The notes below the pieces were generated by a model, which saw nothing but the letters and a program-made list of their open reading frames with translations, was not told the DNA's origin and ran no database searches. 64,000 nucleotides of DNA from CALODL01 sp942492115. GTDB lineage: Bacteria > Planctomycetota > Phycisphaerae > UBA1845 > CAIVHJ01. The stretch lies in assembly GCA_942492115.1 (NCBI GenBank), contig CALODL010000034.1, positions 1 to 64,000 of the forward strand. Direction: 5' to 3'. The translations under genes were made by a program, and so were the position numbers. Position 1 is the stretch's first letter; the number at the start of each line of letters is the position of its first letter. Below, piece by piece: positions 18,901-25,451 of the stretch.

Positions 18901-20632
18901 CGTGCACCCACTCAATCACATACTGGGATGTCGTGACATCCGCACCTGTACGGAGCCACATCGCCACCGAGTTGCTCGTGGTGCCTTGCAACTCAGGAAT
19001 GGTACCACCTGAAATGCTGGCATAGTCGTCAGTGCCATCAAACTGCAGGCGATATGGAGAGCTGACCGTCCCATCACCCTGCCAGCCACTCGACGCGTTG
19101 CCCGCGAAGTTGTTCAATGTCGCATCGTGACCACTCAGTACGTCAATCCATGGTGATCCTGTACCAGGCACAGTGGGCGGGCCTGATCCGGTCGCGTCGT
19201 CGGCGCGAAGTCGAACGACCTCAACGGATACAGTTGGCCCCGCCGGAAAACGGATCCTGCGAACTTCGTTGGCACTGAGTGCTATGTAGTACAAGTCGCC
19301 GCTGATCGGATCGGCTTCGATGTCGACTGGTCCTGCGGCTCCGGTCATGAAGTCAGTCGTGCCCGTGATGTTATTGCTTGCATCGACCTCGACGGCACGT
19401 ATCCAGTTGGCAGTGTAGTCTGCCACGAAGTAGCTGCCCTGATACGGTGCTGGGTAGGACGCCCCAGTATAGAAGACGCCACCGGTCGCCGACGAACCGG
19501 TCCAGCCGACCGGATTCGAATTGTTTGCATTGCCGTGATCCCACCACAGATCCGGACTGGTAGGCACTACGGGATTCTCTGGGTTGAGCGGAGCGCTGCA
19601 GAGGACATTGGTGTTACCCGCGGTGGTCGACACCACAGCCTGATATCCAGCCTGCAGGAACGGTCCCTCGACGCACGGCCACCCCAGGTTGAGACCACCT
19701 GTTGTTACGATGGTCATTTCCTCGGTGGTATTCCAGCCCACGTCGCCAACATATAGCGCCCCGACGTCGCCATCCCCTGGGTTAGTGCTACCGGTACCGG
19801 GCCGGATACTGTAACGGAATGGATTGCGCACACCGTAGAGCCACACGCGCGAGCGGACCGAGGAAGGATCCCCATCCCAATATGGATTTGACGCCAGGCC
19901 ATCACCAGAATCCTTGTCGATTCGCAGTATCTTTCCGGCAAGGCTGTTGAGGGACAGGCACCTGAACGCACCGATGTCCTCCGAGGGGTCGGTCTTGCCC
20001 GCGCCGAAGCCGCCCGGATCGATGCCACCGGAATCGACTTGGCTGAAGTGGGCGCCGTCGCCGGCGCCAACCAAGAGCGTCTTGTCCGCAGCGAAGCGCA
20101 ACGTACCGATGACATGGAACGAATCCAGCGTTGGAAACCCGCCGGGCCATGTCGCCCCGATCAACACTTCGCGAGTCGAAATGTCGATGACATTGGGATC
20201 GACCGCATCAACCTGATAGCGGGTCAGACGCCCGAAGCACTCATCCTCGCTGTCGTTGCCGTCGGTATTGGGGTCCACGGTATAAAGCAAGTAGACCCAG
20301 CGATTGGTCGTGAAGTCCGGATCGATCGCGACACTGAGCAATCCGCGCCCTGGACCGGACATCACTTCAAGATTGAGATCGATCAACGGCGTGGGCAGCT
20401 TGACCCCCGCGGCCGTCATGACCCATACGCGACCTGCGATTTCAGCCACCAACTTGCGGCCATCCGGCAGGAACACGACCTGCATCGGCGACGAAAAGGT
20501 CGCCCCAGGAAAAGCATTCTCCACAACAAATCCCGCGGGCACCGTTTGGGCTGGGGCCGGTGGGGCAAAACACCCCAGCAGGCATGCCGCAACTGCATAT
20601 GTCGTTCGCCTCGCCCTAGTCGTGCACTTCAT
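6947..20632 (-). CDS. 4561-aa secreted dehydrogenase-like protein with twelve LamG domains and embedded cytochrome c segment
   Basis: The signal peptide (MKCTTRARRTTYAVAACLLG) follows GGGAGG placed 6 nt before the ATG. Approximate residues: 30-465 glucose/sorbosone dehydrogenase-type propeller; 473-931 two LamG-type lectin-like domains; 940-1185 a cytochrome c segment with two heme motifs, CKSCH near 978 and CSNCH near 1113; 1193-3900 ten more LamG domains, each with a TWYHVVV-type core; 3958-4035 thrombospondin type-3-like calcium repeats; 4048-4171 a ZU5-like stretch (EIDVPAGAL); 4175-4291 Cys-rich CDDGNACTVDNCD-type repeats; 4291-4411 an unassigned beta-rich region; 4425-4528 dockerin-like loops (DATGDGIQSLPDF, DLNRDGVVDVKD). 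I infer an envelope or extracellular sugar-oxidation protein that passes electrons to its own hemes and binds polysaccharide through LamG units. It is unusually long. Because of the repeats, its copy number may be mis-assembled. Confidence 0.88.
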   Translation of the reverse strand: MKCTTRARRTTYAVAACLLGCFAPPAPAQTVPAGFVVENAFPGATFSSPMQVVFLPDGRKLVAEIAGRVWVMTAAGVKLPTPLIDLNLEVMSGPGRGLLSVAIDPDFTTNRWVYLLYTVDPNTDGNDSEDECFGRLTRYQVDAVDPNVIDISTREVLIGATWPGGFPTLDSFHVIGTLRFAADKTLLVGAGDGAHFSQVDSGGIDPGGFGAGKTDPSEDIGAFRCLSLNSLAGKILRIDKDSGDGLASNPYWDGDPSSVRSRVWLYGVRNPFRYSIRPGTGSTNPGDGDVGALYVGDVGWNTTEEMTIVTTGGLNLGWPCVEGPFLQAGYQAVVSTTAGNTNVLCSAPLNPENPVVPTSPDLWWDHGNANNSNPVGWTGSSATGGVFYTGASYPAPYQGSYFVADYTANWIRAVEVDASNNITGTTDFMTGAAGPVDIEADPISGDLYYIALSANEVRRIRFPAGPTVSVEVVRLRADDATGSGPPTVPGTGSPWIDVLSGHDATLNNFAGNASSGWQGDGTVSSPYRLQFDGTDDYASISGGTIPELQGTTSNSVAMWLRTGADVTTSQYVIEWVHETPVGAPWSGMTVRVEGGTLDMWRGNADGGFGTFYSGVQPNTWYHVVVTKQPGLASTYVNGVAEGTFTTPHIGDQNSDLIIGGGIFGGNPPESVPFAGAIGQLSIYTGALEASAVAAAFEADEHLYEPSAALPSGLVQLRADRADGLSPYPVPGASSPWVDVIGAHDATLTNFAGAAGSGWEGDGSPATPYVLTFDGVDDRVTIPAATVPALQSTVATSLELWFRTGADVSANQYLAEWLDTFASPYAGMTIGIAGGNLQVYLNPWATISAVQTNTWYHVVVTKRAGQVRVYVDGDLAYEATNDNLGDQNSEIVIGASTFAGAGSYGNFFEGSIARAAVYGGTLRADDVRSLYLEVQPDGILGGKLFDRFWAVETEYVAPQDPGVSQADITAFPEFYRCKSCHGWDRQGRAGAYIGRGPTTTRPNVANVDLTTSLSALTDQQVFDLIKNVGGRDVDPALTGDGTNGLGDPMPDYGKILSDGEIWSLVEFLRNDAVDTDQLYTLSTSGSYPTGTADFLNIGSDGDAVAGNTYFQFNCSNCHGATGLLFPGLPFPDKSVGSILRSEPYEVQHLVKFGNLGTSMLSYPTITTGELKDLYKALDNPAQFPDASGGLVVELRADMADGASPYASGSTSTWVDLSVGAHDAALTGFDGSPTGSWQGTGTLGDPYRLEFTAIDYAQILAGSVPELQGASAYSAELWFRTGATVSGNQYLIEWFEQWPGVGQPYAGMTIGFDNGALRVYGGGVGWIPANFNLDPNTWYHIVVSKQAGLMEVFVNGALTLTSATPNMGSQASHIIIGAGLFSGTPGDAPFTGAIAQVSIYDRPVDAATALAEFNADSALYFAPPVAKALELRADTADGTSAYSSGTTTAPWVDLSGGGHDATLNNFDGTVSSSWQGDGSIADPYRLAFGGGDDYVSIPGGSIPQLQNASSFSAAMWIRTGADVTTPQYIIEWVHQNPAATPWAGMTIQVANNNFEFWRGPSDGGFGAFYTGVLPDTWYHIVVTKDGSAATGYVNGVLGGGAANPSPTPNIGDQNTDLIIGGGIFGNSPPESVPYLGAIAQVCVFDGVLDAAAVAAEFGADSALYFDKSVALRADLANGTGPPTVPGAASPWVDVAGNHDATLVNFTGDASSGWQGSGIPTDPYRLLFDGSDDYVSISGGSIPGLQGNSNYSTAMWVRTGSDVTSSQYLMEWTEQNPSGNPWSGMTIQLSGGNFNIYQGPGDGFGTFYSGVQPNTWYHLVVAKEPGLASTFVNGVAEGTTAIPHLGAQNSDLIIGGGIFSNSPPNGVPYAGAIAQVCIFPTTLDAAAALAEYDADKELYIPSPLSKVVQLRADVADGAAPYLPSSTTSPWTDLAGGHDGVLTNFAGGANSSWQGNGSVLDPHRLEFDGSNDFVLIPAGDVPELQGATEYSASVWFRTGADVGPNQYLIEWFEQWPAQGQPFSGMTLGYSAGDLRIWGGPASWLNLGFTVAPDTWYHVVVSKQPGLVSTYVNGAATATYATPNIGDQVSPLVIGAGAFSGSPGDAPFNGAIAQVCVFNRAMTAGEAFADFAADRALYLQANKVLQLRADMADGAGPYASGTTSPWIDLSAGAHDVTLFNFTGASGSSWQGTGLAVIDPYRLEFEAASSNYGLIPGGTIPELQGTAAYAMSMWIRTGSNVSTSQYLVEWTEQNPSGNPWSGMTIQLSGGNFSIYQGPAIGFGTFFTGVQADTWYHLTVSKQSGLAEAYVDGALAMSFGTPHMGDQNSDMILGGGIYGNAPPQTVPFDGALAQVCIFDASVSAAEVQAEYEADRLLYQNVPTKVVELRGDTADGAGPYPELSTCSPWTDLAGTTQSGVLENFSGSPTSGWLGDGSAGTPARLEFDGIDDRLIIAANSVSELESVAATTVAMWFKTSSDITSNQYLMEWLETFASPYAGMTFAVEAGFFRVWLNPWTDVVPVQTDTWYHVVLAKDGGTLRVYVNGQLELTSGSSNLGDQISEIVIGASSFRGHQSYGEYFEGTIAQVCVFEGALNDGEALAEFEADADLYIGSGACCDQSTGTCTDGVDVTNCAGPLESYTADTLCANLSPACATAPTGACCDGIDGTCASGVFEADCSDLLDTWTDGAACGGPPCSAASPTLLVELRAEAADCSGGPYTVPGAGSPWIDQINGHNAELVSFAGDALSGWQGSGSSADPYRLRFNGGQVARIPGGSVAELQGNTTYSCAVWFHTGTSVAGNQYLIEWFETFGQPYAGMTIGYDGGTLRIYGGTAGWLNLGFTVVPNTWYHLVVSKQPGLVETYVNGVATNSYATPNIASQVSEIVIGAGTFPGVQSYSAYLNTGSIGQVSIWHGALDAAEALAAFEADEATYFPSGACCDVSTGSCSDGVLADDCAGSLEDFTQDTLCANLAPACTIAPTGACCRGAFGTCEEAAFEIECSGPLDTWSEGLACGAVACTIEPPTKILQLRADAGNGVTAYPVPSADSPWVDLASTHDGDLVGFSGSATSGWAGDGTPADPYRLAFEATDHVFIPTNLPELQNNPTYSNEMWFRTGDSVSGNQYLIEWFEQWPAVGQPYSGMTLGYNNGALRVYGGPVGWIGANFTVVPNTWYHVVVSKQPGLMEVFVNGALTLSTGDTNIGSQVSPIVLGEGLFGGLPPGGAPYSGSIGQFCIWHGALDAAAALAAFQVDASLYLPTGACCDELTGSCADDVIASNCQAAGEVWTVGVLCGALNPPCTVQSLGACCDGTDGSCVDAVLEADCMAPLDSWTEGVLCTNLIPACARATPDKIVELRADMANGAGPYPTPGASSPWVDLSAGGHDAFLSNFLGSPTSGWLGDGSVIEPHRLLFDGASLNYATIPGGTIPGLQNNSNYSVAMWYRGIDVTTSQYLVEWVNELPAASPWSGMTVRVANGEFSLYQGPTNGFATFFSGVQAGEWYHIVVTKQPGLAETYVNGVAQGTSSFPNIGDQNTDLIIGGGIFNNNPPESQPLRGALAQMCIFNGTLNAAEALAEFQADEDVYFASGACCDESTGGCTDAVDVQNCQGIGLVFTADTLCSNLIPTCIQAPVGACCDADDGACTDDALEAECQGALETWTEGVLCGALNPPCERELPFKVVDMRADRADNGVGPYAASTTLSPWADIENAHDGDLNNFDGTALSSWQGNGSLASPYRLEFDGTNDYVAIPAGAVVELIGIQRYSLAMWVRTGVDVTTSQYLIEYTDQQPSGAPWSGMTVRVEGGNFDMWRGPDNGGFGTFFSGVQPNTWYHIIVAKKPELATTYVNAVPATSFSGAAANLGSPNSPIIIGGGIFGNAPPQTVPYDGAIAQVCLFDGVLNATDALAEFDADAALYMPQPCGVPADCNDFNDCTVDNCVASFCEFDPVPLEGMGCTDGEICTVSETCQSGLCIGVLDTDSDVDGVCDAEDNCPGDFNPFQEDDDLDGAGDACDNCVGVFNPDQLDSDGQNGGDLCDPCPLDATDTCDQNQSGGGNVDSSGGVVSNQDGSAEIDVPAGALDDDTSISITSLPSNGSQVLNFVLGPDGQTFNTPVTLTFTWADANSDGLVDGTNPAVDEGDLELWQNGVPIAGPCSSDVACDLLANNIQVSVTSFSQFLLAGSGCGNGIVEEPTDTQSCDDLDACTTDSCDEGSFTCVNLAVDPAADCNDSVACTVDSCDMITGCENTASDVLCDDGNACTVDNCDEVSGCSNVDATPANQCCNPANGNLTPIDDGEPCTTDVCNVDGSVDHASLADITFLIELDSLEPGVGATVDRDVEFVLTDCTTFDTDVRTLTVTFDENGLGAAVLTAVNPTADWIAATEGHTLTRALPLMFSSCSASADFSGGDALVSGDFQTATVIQDNVIDIVDFSVLSVSWLSPVADCDLNPAIADPECSLGADATGDGIQSLPDFSALLINFFTLGDPHDACSLGIRGGGELDEAEKVNAISVSLQDLPRELFGADLNRDGVVDVKDMREFARRRQIELSPKARTKLDEIERLSKPENVKSYDKRR
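8930..19230 (-). repeat. Twelve diverged tandem LamG-coding units, four with a Cys-rich spacer
   Basis: The coding repeat units start (5' end on the minus strand) near 19215, 18490, 17055, 16350, 15630, 14910, 14210, 13500, 12540, 11580, 10600 and 9625. Each encodes LRADxADG, SPWxDL, GHDATLxNF, DPYRLxFDG, GMTI, TWYHVVV and GDQxSDLIIG motifs in that order. The period is about 710 bp, except where the cytochrome segment (about 17090-17760) separates units 2 and 3. Units 8, 9, 10 and 11 are each followed by an insert of about 250 bp encoding two GACCD-type six-Cys modules, which lengthens the period to about 960-980 bp. Many units are close enough at DNA level to recombine or to collapse in assembly. 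Confidence 0.85.
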
Positions 20633-21285
20633 GGTGGTCCTCCCGGACTTCGTCTTTGCAACTCACAGAATCTCGGACAGCAGCTCCGCTCGTCCCATCG
20701 ATCGCTTATTGAGTACGGATCTGCCGTTCTCTCCGGTTTTCGCGGGCAGCATGATCTGAACACAGAGTCGCTGCAGGCAAGAAATGCAGCCGCAGACCTG
20801 AACGTCTGGCTAGACGGGGACCCGAGACGTTTTCTCGCGCTAGAAGACGAATGCATTGGACATCGACCGAGCCGGTCGGACGCTGCCCAACTGAAGTGGG
20901 CCGTGGAGAACTGCGATTCTCAAGACCATCGTGCGCGCGTTCTTTCCCGAGACAGACATGCCAAACAGGTGCCTAACCAAGGTTCAGTATGCAGATCCTG
21001 TTTCGCAAGATCAAGAGTATTGGAGTGTCCGGCGGCACCCGGGATGTCGTCCGCCAGGCATACACCAAAACAACTTGATCTGCCTTTACGTCGAAAGAAA
21101 CAACTTTTCTCAAGACAACGCGCAAGCGCGGCTTTCACGGAATAGCGAAAACACATTACGCGTTTGCTCTGAGAGTATGCGGAGAGGAAATGTGCCGGAA
21201 TACAGTGGCGGGTGGCTGTCGGTACGCGCGGCAACGAACTCCGGCGCCGCCGACAAGATGCCGCATCGCTGGGAATCGCGAAACC
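20633..21285. other. Intergenic gap upstream of the 4561-aa gene
   Basis: 653 bp with no convincing coding frame. A short inverted repeat, AACGTCT (20801-20807) with AGACGTT (20825-20831), is followed by four T residues on the plus strand, but no plus-strand gene lies upstream to be terminated. The promoter of the 4561-aa gene presumably lies here on the minus strand. I see no strong -35/-10 pair. Confidence 0.5.
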
Positions 21286-21600
21286 TCATCCTTCAACGAT
21301 CTTGAAGTACGTACACACGATCACCATGGTCAATTCCTGCTGGTTGCACACACCCAGTTTGCTGCGCACCCGTTGGGCGTAGGTCTTGACCGTCCCCAAC
21401 GCAATGTTCATGTCCTGGGCGGCAACGGCCAGCTTCTTGCCGGCGAAGATGTGCTGGACCATTTCAAGCTCACGGGGGGCAAGGCGCAACTTGGCGCCAA
21501 CCCTGTCCCAATTGGCTTTGCTGATGTGTAAATCGGCCCGATTGTGCGCGATGGCACTCGGTGCCTCCTCTTCGACGATGGAGCATGCTTCTCTGATCAT
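21286..21600 (-). CDS. Small LuxR/GerE-type HTH protein
   Basis: 104 aa. The C-terminal half is a LuxR-type helix-turn-helix: LAPRELEMVQHIFAGKK, then NIALGTVKTYAQRVRSKLGV. The N-terminal 45 residues match neither a receiver nor a ligand-binding domain that I can name. GGAGG stands 5 nt before the ATG at 21600. It begins 57 bp after the stop of the upstream dockerin-like protein, so it is probably the last gene of the VTC/DUF4956 series and may regulate it. The usual TVxTHxxN recognition helix has a Lys-Thr-Tyr variant (TVKTYAQR). It differs clearly from the two LuxR-like proteins at 34489 and 40059. Confidence 0.8.
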   Translation of the reverse strand: MIREACSIVEEEAPSAIAHNRADLHISKANWDRVGAKLRLAPRELEMVQHIFAGKKLAVAAQDMNIALGTVKTYAQRVRSKLGVCNQQELTMVIVCTYFKIVEG

Positions 21601-21657
21601 TGTGGCCTCCGATGATTGTCGCGCTCGACGGGCTGCAACCGCCGCGCCGACAACCGC

Positions 21658-23277
21658 TTATTTCCCTGTGGTTCTCCTGAGCTCGCTTCCAGAGCCCTCC
21701 CGCTTCCTCGTGATCTTCTGGTAAGGTTCAATCGTGATCTGTACGTCATTGGATGAGACGATTGCAATCTGTCCGTTGGCCTGCGTCGGGAACAAAAACG
21801 TGCGGTGGTCTGCAGAGGCGACGTCATGCAGAAGCGCGATTGAAAACGTCCCTGCCGCGTCCGCCGACGCTCTGAAGTAGTACGTGGCGAGATAGTCGCC
21901 GCCGGATGCTGCAATACCGGAGCTGTCGAGGCCGGCGACCATCTGCCCGGTCAGGACATTGAATGCCTGCCAGGGCGCCAGCCCGGCGAACACGTGCTGC
22001 ACGTGGTCATGCACGGCGATATCCACGAGTTCGAGTGTCCCGCTCAGGCCACCGGCGGCTTCGAGATGCAACTGATAGCCACGGAGGTCCGGGGTGCCGT
22101 GCTCGAGCAGGACGTCGATCGCCAGGAGAGTCCCCGGGCGAACAACCGTGTGGGGCGCCTCCAGGGCCACCCCGATGTGGTCGACGATGACCGAACCCGA
22201 ACTGTCGGGTGCAGGTCCGCCTGGACAGGTGCACGTGCTGGCACCGGCAAAGGCGTTCAGGGCCGCGAAGGCATCATTGCCGTCGCATACTCCGTCGGGT
22301 GCACAACTACCGAACTGACCACCCGCATCGACGTTGAAGGCCACCGGGGCGGCGGCCTCACATGGGTAGTTGTTGGGCGGTGGCGAACCGGGATCGACGT
22401 CGGCGAAGCAGTTCAGCGCATGGAAGCGGTCATTGCCGTCGGGTGTGCCATCGGGCATGCACAGCCCGAACTGCCCGCCCATGTCCCCGAAGGGCACGGC
22501 GGTCGACAGACACGCGCCCGTGTCGGTGCATTCCCACCACAGACAGTTGTCATCCCGTATGCCATTCACATCGACGTCGGCACAGTCCTGGAACGTCTGG
22601 CACTGGATGTCCCCGAGGACGGTGATCTCGGCAGCGGGCCCGAGTTCGCCGGTGATCGGCAGGTTGATGACCTTGCCACTGAGCACCTGGGTCACGCTGT
22701 TGTCACCGAATTCGGCCAGGAACTCGACGTGGGCCAGCCCCGGGGCCAGGGCGCGGAACTGCAGGGTCGTCACGAGCAGGCCATCGGGCGTCGCCGCGGC
22801 CGGGTCTCCGACGATGGCCGACGCCACCTGGAAAAAGGCGTCCCCGTCGTTGTACGGGCTGAAAGTAAACGGACAAAACCCGAGACCGATGTTGCAGGCT
22901 GATTCCCCCGGGCAGTCGGCATCGTCGTCGCACAGCACCTCGCTGCAGTACAAATCGTCCGCGCAGTCCTCGTTGAGCCGATCGAGGAAGCGGTCGTCAG
23001 CGAAGAACGACAGCAGCCAGTCGTAGGGACCATTGTCTTCGTGTCCCAGCAACTCCAGGCGTGTCGCGTCCCACGTAACGATGACATCGATGCCGGCCAT
23101 CAGTTGATCGGTCTCGTCGTCCGAAACGGCGAACAGTCCGATGTCAACGGTGTCCTCGACATCCACGACTTCAGCCAGGGGACGCCATTCAAGATTGACG
23201 TCCGCCCGCGCAGGCCACACGCAACAGACGGCCAGCAGAACCGCCACACTCGGTGTTGTCTTCCCGGTCATCGTCAT
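21658..23277 (-). CDS. Secreted protein with two cohesin-like domains flanking a Cys-rich dockerin-like module
   Basis: 539 aa from the ATG at 23277, whose ATGA overlaps the stop of the upstream gene (23274). An alternative ATG at 23271 has a G-rich Shine-Dalgarno. Signal peptide MTGKTTPSVAVLLAVCCVWP. Residues about 25-220 form a cohesin-like beta domain (VDIGLFAVSDD, VIVTWDATRLELLG). Residues 236-360 are the conserved module shared with the next two genes upstream (DVNGIRDDNCLWW, FGDMGGQFG, DGNDRFHALNCF, DGVCDGNDAFAALNAF). Residues 360-512 are a second cohesin-like domain (DLRGYQLHLEA, DHRTFLFPT). The tail is basic (ITRKREGSGSELRR). Cohesins bind dockerins in cellulosomes. Whether these copies bind each other is inference. 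It is last of three consecutive paralogous architectures. Confidence 0.78.
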   Translation of the reverse strand: MTMTGKTTPSVAVLLAVCCVWPARADVNLEWRPLAEVVDVEDTVDIGLFAVSDDETDQLMAGIDVIVTWDATRLELLGHEDNGPYDWLLSFFADDRFLDRLNEDCADDLYCSEVLCDDDADCPGESACNIGLGFCPFTFSPYNDGDAFFQVASAIVGDPAAATPDGLLVTTLQFRALAPGLAHVEFLAEFGDNSVTQVLSGKVINLPITGELGPAAEITVLGDIQCQTFQDCADVDVNGIRDDNCLWWECTDTGACLSTAVPFGDMGGQFGLCMPDGTPDGNDRFHALNCFADVDPGSPPPNNYPCEAAAPVAFNVDAGGQFGSCAPDGVCDGNDAFAALNAFAGASTCTCPGGPAPDSSGSVIVDHIGVALEAPHTVVRPGTLLAIDVLLEHGTPDLRGYQLHLEAAGGLSGTLELVDIAVHDHVQHVFAGLAPWQAFNVLTGQMVAGLDSSGIAASGGDYLATYYFRASADAAGTFSIALLHDVASADHRTFLFPTQANGQIAIVSSNDVQITIEPYQKITRKREGSGSELRRTTGK

Positions 23278-25451
23278 TCCCCCCGCCTCTCGTCGCCTGT
23301 GCGTCCTCTGGCCTCCGTGCCGACATTGATCCTGGCAGGGGTGACGTCGACCGCAAGCCGCACACCCTTCTCTTCTGTGAACAGGAAAGTGCGGTGACTG
23401 TGGTCTCGAGCCTCTGACAGGCACGTCAGTTCAAATGCACCCCGTGCGTCCGCACTGGCTTCGAGGGTCAATCGAGCCATGACGTCGCCGGCAGCCAGGG
23501 ACTGCGCGCCAGCGGGGAAGATCATCAGCATCTGCCACATCCGTGGATTGAACGCTTCGATCCGCGACACACGGTCAGCGACGGCATCGAAATCGCGCGG
23601 GCTGGCGATGTCCTGAACCGCGAAGGTCCCGGCATGGTCACCCCCACGCATCCCGAGGTGCAGCTGATATCCCTTCAAATCTATGCCAGGTCCGTCGTAA
23701 ACGACGGTCACTTCGATCATCTCGCCCGCAGCCATCGTTCGCTTGTGCGGCAGGATCTTGAGCTGGACGCGTCGGGTCTTGACGGGCCCGGCCTGGGCAA
23801 CCGGCTGAGGAACGCTCGGACACTGGCACGTCGTTGAGTTATCGAATGCCTCGATCACGTGAAAGACATCGTTACCGTCACACACGCCATCGGGCATGCA
23901 GCTGTCGAACGGCCCTCCCGGATCGACGTTGAACGCGACGGGCGCATCGAACTCGCACCGGTAGCTCGTGTTGGGGATCCCCGAATCGAGGCCGGAAAAA
24001 CAATTCAGAACGTGCTTGATATCATGATTGTCCGCGGCGTTGTCCGGACGGCAGTCGCCGAACGCGCCCCCCACGTCTCCGAACATGATTTCGGTCGACT
24101 GGCAGCTGCCGTCGGCATATTCCCACCACACACAGGCATCGTCCCGAACACCGTCACCGTCCTGATCGGCGCACGCCGCGAGGCATTCAATCGGCACGGC
24201 GCAACCGCATTGATCGTTGGATTCGCTGCACATTCCCCCCGCACAAGGGGGAGTCCCGGCGCTGCAGCTGCCGGCCAGACACTGTTCGGTGCCATTGCAG
24301 AACAGTCCATCGCTGCAGTCCGCCGATGTCAAACACTCGACACACTGATCCAACACCTCATTGCACAGCAACCCCGCACACGCAGCGGCACCGGGGACGC
24401 ACTGCTGTGCGCTGCAGGTTTCCACGCCGTTGCAGAACAGGTTGTCAGCACAGTCACTGTCATTCACACACTGTGGGCCCGATACGCCGAAGAACCACAC
24501 CGGAATCTGAGCGCCGGGAGACTGATTTTCGCTAACCGTGTAGTAATCGAGCGAATCGGGGCCGAAGCACACCGCCTCGCCCTGGGGCTCCGGCTGGAGT
24601 GCGACGTCACAACGTGGTGTGGAAAACGCATCCCACAGCGGCGTGCCCGCGGCTCTGAACCAGATGGATGCTTTCGGATTCTGTCCGGAGTAGCGCCGCA
24701 CGATGATGGCGCTACCATCCGTTGATACATCGCCACCGACCGGCTCGTTCCACGGCAGTACGGCGACCTGGGTCATGACCGTCGTGGTGGTCGTGCTGTG
24801 GGGCGCGGGCGCCCAGTAGACCAGTCCGGGGCCGGCACGCTTGGTAATGACATAGATGTCGCCATTCACTGGATCGACGAGCAGGGTCTCCGCATCTTTA
24901 TGGGGGGGCGCCGTCGCCCCGGTGGGGTAGGCCAGCCGAATCGACGCAACGCCGGAGAGCGTCTCGAACACGGGGTTCTGATCGGCAGACACGACCGGCT
25001 CCGGTACACGACGAACCACGATGGTCGACCGCGTGTTGTTGTTGTCCCCGATGTCGCCCACGAAGAGGTAGTCGATTCCGGCCTGCGGGCCCGGACCGAT
25101 AGCGATGTCTTCGGGATCCTGGGTCCCGGAACCGACCACGTAGGTCCCGACCACGGTACCATCGGTACGCAGCGCGAAAACCCGATTGTCGTTGGCATCA
25201 TCGTTGTGCGTCCACAGGATGTCCGCGTGATCACGACTGGCGACCAGGCCCGAGGCCTCGTCCACTGCAGAACCGAGCAACGTACCAATCTGTGCGGCCG
25301 GCTTGTAGGGCGGACACTCCTGCGCCAGGGCGGCACCTGGCTGAGCGACGACTGTCGCAACCCAGCCCAGCATGAAGGTCGCAGCCGCGCGATCGCGCGT
25401 GACCACTGCGGCCCCCGGCAGGCAGGTACCCGATGCACCGTGATCAATCAT
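23274..25451 (-). CDS. Secreted propeller-like protein with Cys-rich, dockerin-like and cohesin-like modules
   Basis: 725 aa from the ATG at 25451, which overlaps the stop of the upstream gene by 8 nt. The ORF is open further upstream, but that part lies inside the preceding gene. Signal-like segment AAATFMLGWVATVVAQPG, with a probable cut after GAALA. Residues about 45-330 have WTHNDDANDNRV, YLFVGDIGDNNN and RRVPEP motifs, seen in a family of exported beta-propeller-like proteins of unknown function. Residues 324-417 contain Cys-rich CNGVETC / CNGTEQC repeats. Residues 420-546 are the shared module (DGDGVRDDACVWW, FGDVGGAFG, DGVCDGNDVF), and 553-720 the cohesin-like domain (DLKGYQLHLGM, SHRTFLF). 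Translation is probably coupled to both neighbours. The propeller's ligand is unknown. Confidence 0.78.
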   Translation of the reverse strand: MIDHGASGTCLPGAAVVTRDRAAATFMLGWVATVVAQPGAALAQECPPYKPAAQIGTLLGSAVDEASGLVASRDHADILWTHNDDANDNRVFALRTDGTVVGTYVVGSGTQDPEDIAIGPGPQAGIDYLFVGDIGDNNNTRSTIVVRRVPEPVVSADQNPVFETLSGVASIRLAYPTGATAPPHKDAETLLVDPVNGDIYVITKRAGPGLVYWAPAPHSTTTTTVMTQVAVLPWNEPVGGDVSTDGSAIIVRRYSGQNPKASIWFRAAGTPLWDAFSTPRCDVALQPEPQGEAVCFGPDSLDYYTVSENQSPGAQIPVWFFGVSGPQCVNDSDCADNLFCNGVETCSAQQCVPGAAACAGLLCNEVLDQCVECLTSADCSDGLFCNGTEQCLAGSCSAGTPPCAGGMCSESNDQCGCAVPIECLAACADQDGDGVRDDACVWWEYADGSCQSTEIMFGDVGGAFGDCRPDNAADNHDIKHVLNCFSGLDSGIPNTSYRCEFDAPVAFNVDPGGPFDSCMPDGVCDGNDVFHVIEAFDNSTTCQCPSVPQPVAQAGPVKTRRVQLKILPHKRTMAAGEMIEVTVVYDGPGIDLKGYQLHLGMRGGDHAGTFAVQDIASPRDFDAVADRVSRIEAFNPRMWQMLMIFPAGAQSLAAGDVMARLTLEASADARGAFELTCLSEARDHSHRTFLFTEEKGVRLAVDVTPARINVGTEARGRTGDERRGE

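Noticed and set aside
8930..19230. Possible CRISPR-like direct repeats
   Set aside because: The repeats are about 700 bp, diverged and coding. No short regularly spaced repeats or cas genes are present.
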